Source: an uncultured Gemmiger sp.
GTDB taxonomy: Bacteria; Bacillota; Clostridia; Oscillospirales; Ruminococcaceae
DNA: 64,000 bases
Reading direction: 5' to 3'
Assembly (NCBI RefSeq): GCF_934561205.1
Contig: NZ_CAKTFU010000014.1
Span: forward strand, 1 to 64,000
The notes beneath the pieces are model-generated. The model saw only the letters and a list, made by a program, of their open reading frames with translations, did no database searches and was not told the DNA's origin. Position 1 is the stretch's first letter. Every line of letters starts with the position of its first letter. A program made the translations under genes and the position numbers. Below are positions 1-5,973 of the stretch, in pieces.

Positions 1-34
1 GTTCCACAAGTTTCAGTTTTGTTCAATTTTCAAG
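1..34 (-). other. rRNA-operon-like leader segment (edge)
   Basis: Read leftward this ends with CTTGAAAATTGAACAAAAC, the type of sequence that precedes rRNA genes in Firmicutes operons (seen: the motif; known: its usual place). With the strong promoter at 81-109 it suggests that an rRNA gene starts just left of the window. No rRNA sequence itself is visible. Confidence 0.5.
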
Positions 35-80
35 GTCCTGCTGTGCTGTCCCTTGAGCTCTCTCGCCGGACAGCTTGATT

Positions 81-109
81 ATGATACCACAGGAGATACA
101 GTTTGTCAA
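81..109 (-). promoter_or_regulatory. Strong sigma-A promoter, probably of an rRNA operon
   Basis: Leftward TTGACA (104-109), a 17-bp spacer and TATCAT (81-86). An A/T-rich stretch lies just upstream (110-145), like an UP element. Transcription would run off the left edge of the window through the rRNA-leader-like motif at 1-34. Confidence 0.75.
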
Positions 110-300
110 CAGGTTTTTACAACTTTTTTCGGATTTTTTTGCTTTCAGTGGTAAATATGCCTGGTATCGACAATTCTTCTGCGATGGGAGTATAGTAGCA
201 TATTAGAATGGCGCATGTCAAGGGGTTGTATTACTTTTGGGGAGATGCACAAGGCTGCGTGGAGGAAAATGTGCGGTTTGACGGGAAGGCCGCGGCGTGG

Positions 301-436
301 CCCCCCTCAGTCAGCTTCGCTGACACCGCTTACGCGGCCGAACCCTTCTGTCGCTGCGCGACATCTCCCCACACTGTGGGGAGTCACCCCTCTAGGGGAG
401 CCTACGGGGCGTCGGGGACGCCGCCCCCTACGTTCA
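301..436. repeat. Intergenic palindrome cluster (CCCTCAGTC-type)
   Basis: Three adjacent inverted repeats: around AGTCAGCTTCGCTGAC (307-324), CTCCCC-acactgt-GGGGAG (about 365-383) and CCCCTCTAGGGG (386-399). The first resembles the unit at 5571-5614. No credible coding frame is present, so this looks like degenerate interspersed repeat DNA downstream of sigF. Confidence 0.5.
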
Positions 437-469
437 AGAGGAAAGATTGCATACGCATATAAATGCGAA

Positions 470-497
470 GCGGGCCGATGCGAGCATCGGCCCCTAC
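470..497. repeat. Short palindromic repeat, GCGGGC...GCCCCTAC type
   Basis: A hairpin with arms GGGCCGATGC and GCATCGGCCC, ending in CCCCTAC. It is a member of the hairpin family also found at 5138, 14397, 27163, 51354-51571, 56978-57082 and 59987. It lies 3' of sigF. Confidence 0.6.
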
Positions 498-525
498 GGT
501 TGACGGGAGTTGCGATATATAAAGC

Positions 526-1209
526 TTATAGGTCTAATAACTGCAAGCGCATCCAGGCCAAGATCTTGCGTTCGCGGCGAGAGATTTGGACCTGGGTGCT
601 GCCGAGGATCTTGGCGGTTTCGGTTTGGGTGCGGTTGCCGAAGAAGCGCAGGCGGATCAGTTCCCTGTCTTTGGGTTCCAGCTTGTCCATCACCTCACGC
701 AGACCGATGCGGTCGGAGAGTGTTTCCTCGGGCGAGTCTACCGGCACGTCCCATTCGCGGGTGCCGTCCTCGTCATTGCCGGGGGTCAGGGACAGTGCGG
801 GCAGCGACGCGCGGATGGCCAGGGCGATCTGCTCCGGGGTGGTTTGCAGGGTTTCGGCCAGCTGGGCAACGCCCGGCTCCCGGCCGGTATGCTTTAAGCA
901 GCGCTCGCGTTCGGCGTTGACTTTCAGCCCCAGCTCTTTGAGTGAACGGCTGACCTTGACCGTGCCGCCGTCCCGGAACAGCTTTTTGATCTCGCCCAAA
1001 ATCACCGGCACGGCGTAGGTGGAAAAGCAGACCCCGCGTGTGGTATCGAAACCGTCCACCGCCTTGACCAGCCCCAGGCAGCCCGCGGCGTACAGTTCTT
1101 CGTACTCGATGCCCCTGCTTTTAAAACGCCCGGCGCAGGCATGAACAAGGCCGAGATTCTTCTCGATAAATTCTTCGCGCGGCATGGTTTGGATGGTCTG
1201 GGCTGGCAT
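526..1209 (-). CDS. sigF: Forespore RNA polymerase sigma factor SigF
   Basis: A 227-residue sigma-70 family protein with the region 2 signature (EELYAAGCLGLVKAVDGFD, then FSTYAVPVILGEIKKLFRD) and a region 4 helix-turn-helix near residues 185-220. Length and order fit SigF/SigG of endospore formers. Its position as third gene after spoIIAA and spoIIAB identifies SigF. A good ribosome site (AAGGAGG) precedes the ATG. It directs forespore-specific transcription and is held inactive by the SpoIIAB product of the preceding gene. SigG is the only serious alternative, and the operon context argues against it. Confidence 0.92.
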   Translation of the reverse strand: MPAQTIQTMPREEFIEKNLGLVHACAGRFKSRGIEYEELYAAGCLGLVKAVDGFDTTRGVCFSTYAVPVILGEIKKLFRDGGTVKVSRSLKELGLKVNAERERCLKHTGREPGVAQLAETLQTTPEQIALAIRASLPALSLTPGNDEDGTREWDVPVDSPEETLSDRIGLREVMDKLEPKDRELIRLRFFGNRTQTETAKILGSTQVQISRRERKILAWMRLQLLDL

Positions 1210-1240
1210 AGGCAGAATCCTCCTTACAAATATGTAAAGG

Positions 1241-1675
1241 TCATCTGCGGGCGTCCAGCCGCTTGGTGAGGGTCACGCGGGTGCCGCGCCCGGGCCGCGA
1301 GGAAACACGCACCTTATCCATAAAGCTTTGCATGACCGCAAAGCCAAGGCCCGCGCGTTCCTCGGGGTCGCCGGTGGTGTACATAGGCTGCATAGCCTTG
1401 TCTACATCAGTGATGCCAACGCCGCGATCGGTGACGGTGATGCGCACGACACCACCCTCGTACAGTGCCGCCGTGAGGGTGACGGGGCCGATGCCATCCG
1501 GGTAGGCGTGCACGATGCAGTTGGTGACAGCTTCGGACACAGCAGTTTTGAGGTCGGCCAGCTGCGGGACGGTGGGATCGAGCTGCACAAGGAACGCCGC
1601 CAGCGCCGCGCGGGCGAAGCCTTCGTTGACGGAACGGCTGGCAAAGGTGATCTTGACCTGATTGAGCATCTTCAT
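1241..1675 (-). CDS. spoIIAB: Anti-sigma F factor / serine kinase SpoIIAB
   Basis: A 144-residue GHKL-type ATPase. The N box (AVSEAVTNCIVHAY), G1 box (DRGVGI) and G2 box (ERAGLGFAVM) are all intact, so it should bind ATP. The family binds SigF and phosphorylates SpoIIAA. The gene starts 12 bp after the spoIIAA stop with AAAGGAG upstream and is followed by sigF, the standard spoIIA order. Confidence 0.93.
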   Translation of the reverse strand: MKMLNQVKITFASRSVNEGFARAALAAFLVQLDPTVPQLADLKTAVSEAVTNCIVHAYPDGIGPVTLTAALYEGGVVRITVTDRGVGITDVDKAMQPMYTTGDPEERAGLGFAVMQSFMDKVRVSSRPGRGTRVTLTKRLDARR

Positions 1676-1687
1676 GGCAGTTCTCCT

Positions 1688-1984
1688 TTATGCGTAGGTT
1701 ATGCGGGCCAGGTCGAGCATGCGACGCACCGCGGGTGGCGGGTTTTGCACGGTAAGGCGGCCGCCCAGCGCCGAGATATGCCGTCCGCGACCCAGGATCA
1801 GCCCAACACCGGAGGAATCCATAAACGTAACGCCCGAAAAATCCAGCGTCAGCAATTCCGGCAGGCGGTCGTCCACCTGGGCGTCGATCTCCCGCCGGAT
1901 GGACTGCGCGGCGTGATGGTCGATCTCGCCGCTTAAATAGGCCGCCAGCGTGCCGCTGCCCGGCACAAAACAAACCTTTGCCAT
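1688..1984 (-). CDS. spoIIAA: Anti-anti-sigma F factor SpoIIAA
   Basis: A 98-residue STAS-domain protein. The DSSG motif at residues 56-59 contains the serine that SpoIIAB phosphorylates in this family; the unphosphorylated form releases SigF. The ATG at 1984 is chosen because AAAAAGGGG lies just upstream; a longer frame to 2032 would begin inside the region after the folC terminator and has no ribosome site. First gene of the spoIIA operon. Confidence 0.92.
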   Translation of the reverse strand: MAKVCFVPGSGTLAAYLSGEIDHHAAQSIRREIDAQVDDRLPELLTLDFSGVTFMDSSGVGLILGRGRHISALGGRLTVQNPPPAVRRMLDLARITYA

Positions 1985-2027
1985 AGTGCTTGCCCCTTTT
2001 TCCTTTTGAATGTACGGCGTTTGCCAA

Positions 2028-2059
2028 AACAAAAAGCCTGTACCATTACAGTACAGGCT
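2028..2059 (-). terminator. Terminator after folC
   Basis: The leftward hairpin AGCCTGTAC-7 nt-GTACAGGCT is followed by TTTTTGTTTT. It separates folC from the spoIIA operon, implying that spoIIA has its own promoter in 1985-2030. Confidence 0.8.
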
Positions 2060-2097
2060 TTCGGGTGCATATTTTGTTAAAACAGGGCGGTGGCGCG

Positions 2098-3396
2098 TTA
2101 ATTTTCTGCTTCTTTGAGCATCAGCGGGCGGGCTTCGGCCGCCAGATAGAGCGAGCCGCAGACGACCACACCGGCGAGGTTGTTTTCCTCGCAGTAGTCA
2201 AGGGCTTTGCGCAGGGCTTCTGGCACACTGGCGGCGGCTTCGGCGTCGAGGTGGAAGCGGGCTTCCTTTTGCAAATCCTCTGCAGAGAGGGCGCGCGGGC
2301 AGTCCGGCGTGACGGTGAACACCTTGGCGAAGCAGGGCGCGAGGTCAGACAGCATGTCCTTATAGTCCTTGTCGGCCAGCATGCCCAGCACGCCGACGAG
2401 GTTTTCCTCGTACTCGGCTTTGGTCAGGGTTTCGGCCAGGACTTTGGCACCGTCCGGGTTGTGGCAGCCGTCCAGCAAGAGCAGCGGATGGCGGCGCATG
2501 ACCTCGATGCGGGCGGGCATGTGGGCGTTGTTCAGGCCCTGCTCGATGGCATCGTCGGAGATATCGTAGCCGAACTCGCGCCAGAGGGCGAGGGCGATCT
2601 CCACGGCCATGGCGGCATGGTTGGCCTGATGCGCGCCGGGAAATTGCAGGTTGGCCTTGTAGCCGCCGTAGTCGATGCGGTTTTCCAGCCGTTTGCCGCG
2701 CAGCAGGCGGATGTCGTCCATCTCGGGCGTGATGATGACAGTGTTCGTCTCGGCCGCAGCGCCGAGGATGGGGCCCATGGCTTCGGCGGGCTGCTCGGGG
2801 TAGTTGACGACGGCACAGCCTTCTTTAATAATACCGGCCTTTTCGGCGGCGATCTTGTCCAGCGTGTCGCCGAGGATCTCGGTGTGGTCGTAGCCGATCT
2901 TGGTGATGGCGGCAACGAGCTTGTGCGGCACAATGTTGGTGGCATCGCAGCGGCCGCCGAGACCTGTTTCCAGCACGACGAGGTCGCACTTTTCGCGTGC
3001 GAACCAGAGCAGTGCCAGCGCAGTGACGGCTTCAAACTGGACGGGGATCTCGCCGCCCTCAAGCTCGATAGCGTCCACGGCGTCGAGCACCTTCTGGGCC
3101 AAGCTGGCCAGCGTGCGCGGCGGGATCATCTCGCCGTCGATCTGGAACCGCTCACGGAAATCGACAACATACGGACTGATGGTCAGGCCGGTCTTGTACC
3201 CGGCGGCAGTCAGGATCGACGAGGTCATGGCGGCCAGGCTGCCCTTGCCGTTGGTGCCTGCGATGTGGATACATTGCAGTTCTTTTTCGGGGTTGCCCAG
3301 GTGGTCCATCAGGTTTTGCATACGGGCCAGGCCGGGTGCCCCCTGCCCCAGACGCGGCAGGGCGTGCAGTGCTTCGATTGCCTGTTGGGTGGTCAT
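2098..3396 (-). CDS. folC: Folylpolyglutamate synthase / dihydrofolate synthase
   Basis: A 432-residue Mur-ligase-like enzyme. The ATP-binding loop HIAGTNGKGS (residues 44-53) is typical of FolC, followed by the LETGLGGRCDATN region and a C-terminal ligase domain with LLLDGCHNPDG. It adds glutamate to folates, and often to dihydropteroate, in the cytoplasm. The start overlaps the vanZ-like stop by 4 bp (ATGA), so the two are translationally coupled. It ends at a clear terminator. Confidence 0.93.
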   Translation of the reverse strand: MTTQQAIEALHALPRLGQGAPGLARMQNLMDHLGNPEKELQCIHIAGTNGKGSLAAMTSSILTAAGYKTGLTISPYVVDFRERFQIDGEMIPPRTLASLAQKVLDAVDAIELEGGEIPVQFEAVTALALLWFAREKCDLVVLETGLGGRCDATNIVPHKLVAAITKIGYDHTEILGDTLDKIAAEKAGIIKEGCAVVNYPEQPAEAMGPILGAAAETNTVIITPEMDDIRLLRGKRLENRIDYGGYKANLQFPGAHQANHAAMAVEIALALWREFGYDISDDAIEQGLNNAHMPARIEVMRRHPLLLLDGCHNPDGAKVLAETLTKAEYEENLVGVLGMLADKDYKDMLSDLAPCFAKVFTVTPDCPRALSAEDLQKEARFHLDAEAAASVPEALRKALDYCEENNLAGVVVCGSLYLAAEARPLMLKEAEN

Positions 3397-4001
3397 GCTT
3401 CGTTTTCCTCCTCATCGGGTTCCTCGCCTTTGGCCGCACGGTGGGCGGCGCGGCGGGCCAGACGTTCATGCTCGCGCTGACGCAGGGCTTCCTGCTCGGC
3501 GCGCAGCGCTTTGTTTTCACGCTTGACCTGGTAGAATGCCACAGCGGCACGCAGGATCAAGAGAATGATCAGGGCCACAAACAGCCCCGCGATAACACCG
3601 GCCATGTCGATCCAGACATCGGTCACAGACGAGGTGCGGTTGGGGATAGAGAGCTGGATGGTCTCGTCCATGAGGGCGGTGCTCATACCAGCCAGCAGCG
3701 GCCAACTGACGTGGCGGACAAAACGCCGTGTGTAGACCCGCAGGCAGAGCATCAGCAGGAAACCTTCGAGCATGAACTCGGAGAAATGCGCCAGCTTGCG
3801 GATGAGATGTTCAGACAAGGGGCCAAGGCCGAACTTGCCCAAAAAGCCGTTGACCATGGCGGTGACGGCCTGGCTGCGGGCGGACGAGACTTCGCCCGTC
3901 TGCATGGAGTTGCGGAAGATAAAGAGGATACAGGCCAGCAGCGCCGCCGTAAAGAGAATGCGGAACGCGACCAGCCATGGGGATGTTTTTTGTTGTTGCA
4001 T
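3393..4001 (-). CDS. VanZ-family membrane protein
   Basis: A 202-residue protein with four to five predicted membrane helices and the VanZ hallmarks KLAHFSEFMLEGFLL and DETIQLSIPNRTSSVTDVWID. The last 45 residues are charged (RxxHERLARRAAH, then acidic). VanZ proteins are linked to teicoplanin resistance in one context but mostly have unknown roles in the envelope. Here the gene is coupled to folC, with its own promoter at 4041-4069. Confidence 0.85.
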   Translation of the reverse strand: MQQQKTSPWLVAFRILFTAALLACILFIFRNSMQTGEVSSARSQAVTAMVNGFLGKFGLGPLSEHLIRKLAHFSEFMLEGFLLMLCLRVYTRRFVRHVSWPLLAGMSTALMDETIQLSIPNRTSSVTDVWIDMAGVIAGLFVALIILLILRAAVAFYQVKRENKALRAEQEALRQREHERLARRAAHRAAKGEEPDEEENEA

Positions 4002-4040
4002 AGTGCTCCTTTTATGTGGGGACTCCTCTTTTGAAGCTCT

Positions 4041-4069
4041 ATTATAGCACCTATGGGGGTTGAGGGCAA
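4041..4069 (-). promoter_or_regulatory. Promoter of vanZ-folC
   Basis: Leftward TTGCCC, 17 bp, TATAAT, about 40 bp before the vanZ-like start. Confidence 0.65.
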
Positions 4070-4085
4070 GGGGATGCTTTTGCGC

Positions 4086-5015
4086 TTAGCCCAATACCAT
4101 CGTCAGCAGCAGGGCGTAGAGCGGCAGGGTCAGGATGCTGGAAAGGGTGGAAAAGACCACCGCACCGGCGGCGAGTTCTTCATCGTGGTGGAACTGGATG
4201 GCAAACATCGTGGTGATGGCCGCGCAGGGGCAGGCTTCGAGCAGCAGTACGATGGTGGGCACGGTGCCGTGCAGGCCCAGCAGGGCGAAGATCAGCAGCT
4301 CCACCGCCGGGATAGCCAACATGCGCAGGCCCCAGACAAGGAAGAGATTTTTATTTTTCAGCAGCTTTCTCAGGTCACTGGATGCGATCGTCGCGCCGGT
4401 GATGATCATGGACAGCGGGGTGTTCATATCGCCGATGGCACCGATGGGGCCGGTGAGGATCTCCGGCAGAGGGATGCGGGCCAGGTAAAGAAACAGACCG
4501 ACCACAACAGCGATGATACAGGGGCAGGTTGCCACGGCGCGCACCGTCTGCTTGGGGTTGACCTGGCCGGAAACGACCACATAGCCGATAGTCCAGATCA
4601 GGATGTTAAAAACCGTGACAAAACCGCTGGCGTAGAGCAGACCCTCGCTGCCGAACAGTGCCTTGATAAGCGGGAAGCCCATGTACCCGGCGTTGGAGAA
4701 CGCGCAGGCAAACCACAGGATGGCGCGCACGTCCTTTTGCACCTTGATGGTTGCCGCAAATGCCGCTGCCAGGCCCACCAGCAGCACCAGCGCGCCCAGG
4801 CCGAACGCCAGCATCAGGTTATGGAAGGTGGCGGGGTCATACTCGACCATATAGCTGTCCAGCACCATGGCCGGGACGACCAGATAGAGCAGCAGATTGG
4901 CAAGGATCGATTTTTCTTTGGGTTTGAACACGCCCGCTTTGCAGCAGACTGCACCGGCCAAAATCATAAGCAGCAGTTCTGCCACCTGTTTGGCCGTGAT
5001 AACAGCAAGTTCCAT
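4086..5015 (-). CDS. AEC-family permease
   Basis: A 309-residue integral membrane protein of the auxin efflux carrier / malate permease-like family, with about ten hydrophobic segments in two halves. Conserved features include FACAFSNAGYMGFPL in the middle and PLSMIITGATIA. Bacterial members move organic acids or other anions; the substrate cannot be told from sequence. The ATG at 5015 is preferred over 5054 because AAAAAGGGAGAG lies just before it. It stands alone with its own promoter. Confidence 0.85.
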   Translation of the reverse strand: MELAVITAKQVAELLLMILAGAVCCKAGVFKPKEKSILANLLLYLVVPAMVLDSYMVEYDPATFHNLMLAFGLGALVLLVGLAAAFAATIKVQKDVRAILWFACAFSNAGYMGFPLIKALFGSEGLLYASGFVTVFNILIWTIGYVVVSGQVNPKQTVRAVATCPCIIAVVVGLFLYLARIPLPEILTGPIGAIGDMNTPLSMIITGATIASSDLRKLLKNKNLFLVWGLRMLAIPAVELLIFALLGLHGTVPTIVLLLEACPCAAITTMFAIQFHHDEELAAGAVVFSTLSSILTLPLYALLLTMVLG

Positions 5016-5059
5016 GGTTGATACTCTCCCTTTTTTGTTGCGGATGGCATACATAATAT

Positions 5060-5089
5060 ACTATATATTTTTTAGGGTGCGGTTGTCAA
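5060..5089 (-). promoter_or_regulatory. Promoter of the AEC permease gene
   Basis: Leftward TTGACA (5084-5089), 18-bp spacer, TATAGT (5060-5065), about 45 bp from the start codon. Confidence 0.7.
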
Positions 5090-5137
5090 TAAAGGATCGG
5101 TGTGGTATGCTGGTTTTATAAAATGTGCAGTGGTTTT

Positions 5138-5165
5138 GCGGGTGGATACGAGCATCCGCCCCTAC
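5138..5165. repeat. Short palindromic repeat, GCGGG...CCCCTAC type
   Basis: Arms GCGGGTGGAT and ATCCGCCC around acgagc. Same outer sequence as the unit at 470-497, but with a different, still self-complementary stem. Confidence 0.6.
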
Positions 5166-5196
5166 ACGACATCCCAGAGAAAGAGAGACAACCCGG

Positions 5197-5538
5197 ATGA
5201 ACATTCAGATTTTCGGCACGAACAAAAGTTTTGATACCAAAAAGGCACAGCGGTGGTTTAAGGAGCGGGGCATCAAGTTCCAGATGATCGACCTGAAAGA
5301 AAAGGGCATGAGCCGCGGCGAGTTTGATAACGTCTGCCGCGCAGTAGGCGGCTGGGCCAAGCTGGTGGACGAAAATGCCAAAGACAATGACACGCTGGCC
5401 CTGCTGCGCTGGCTGGACGAAAGCCAGCAGGCCGACAAGCTGTTTGAAAACCAGCAGTTACTGCGCCAGCCCATTGTACGCAACGGCCGCCAGGCAACCG
5501 CCGGGTATTGCCCGGAGGTGTGGGAGAAGTGGGAATAA
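5197..5538 (+). CDS. ArsC/Spx-like thioredoxin-fold protein without the N-terminal cysteine
   Basis: A 113-residue protein aligning with the ArsC/Spx/YffB family along its length: a beta strand then GTNKSFDTKKAQRWF, where relatives have the redox cysteine, and the C-terminal RPIV-like segment RQPIVRNGRQATAGYCPEVW. The catalytic cysteine position is Ser or Phe here, so arsenate reduction by the usual mechanism is unlikely. The ATG at 5197 gives the family N-terminus; its ribosome site is weak (GAGAGA). Monocistronic between a repeat unit and the valS leader. Confidence 0.75.
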   Translation: MNIQIFGTNKSFDTKKAQRWFKERGIKFQMIDLKEKGMSRGEFDNVCRAVGGWAKLVDENAKDNDTLALLRWLDESQQADKLFENQQLLRQPIVRNGRQATAGYCPEVWEKWE

Positions 5539-5570
5539 GCGGGCAAGTTCTATATAAGTAAAAATTTTCT

Positions 5571-5614
5571 CTCCCTCAGTCGGCTTCGCCGACAGCTCCC
5601 TCGCAGAGGGAGCC
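5571..5614. repeat. Interspersed double-hairpin repeat (CCCTCAGTC-type)
   Basis: Two neighbouring hairpins, AGTCGGCTTCGCCGAC (5579-5594) and GCTCCCT-cgc-AGAGGGAGC (about 5595-5613). The first hairpin matches the unit near 304-326 except for compensated stem changes. It sits directly upstream of the valS promoter. Confidence 0.6.
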
Positions 5615-5631
5615 TTTCGCCAATTTCCTAC

Positions 5632-5660
5632 TTGACATTTCCCGCACTGTGCGGTACATT
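5632..5660 (+). promoter_or_regulatory. Promoter of the valS leader
   Basis: TTGACA (5632-5637), 17-bp spacer, TACATT (5655-5660), followed by the T-box leader. Confidence 0.75.
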
Positions 5661-5667
5661 ATAAGGT

Positions 5668-5932
5668 ACAATGCAGTGCGAAAGAGTGCGTGCAGATCAG
5701 GGCTTTTTCAGCAAGCCGGGGGTGATGCAAGCCCGGCAAGGCCCGCTGTGTGCTGTCGCTTTCAAGCAGGCGCGGTGAAACTTTACTAGCCGCGCACGGG
5801 TTTGCCGCCGTTATTCGGGCAGGCGGGGTGTTTGCCCTGCCGCAAAGCGGCCTTTTACAAGGCAACTTGGGTGGTACCGCGACTTGAATTTTTCAGGCCG
5901 TCCCATGATTTTCTCATGGGGCGGCTTTTTCT
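5668..5932 (+). promoter_or_regulatory. T-box leader of valS
   Basis: A 300-nt untranslated leader with the invariant T-box TGGGTGGTACCGCG at 5868-5881, preceded by several stems and followed by an intrinsic terminator (GGCCGTCCCATGA / TCATGGGGCGGC then TTTTTC, 5896-5932). Known mechanism: uncharged tRNA, here presumably tRNA-Val, pairs with a specifier codon and with the T-box bulge to prevent termination. I did not assign the specifier codon with certainty. Confidence 0.92.
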
Positions 5933-5973
5933 ATTGGTTACACGCCCCGCAATTCTCAAGGAGGTTTACACAA

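Noticed and set aside
215-1018. Plus-strand open frames over 208-1018
   Set aside because: They run through palindromic repeats and antisense to sigF; no start signal or recognisable domain.
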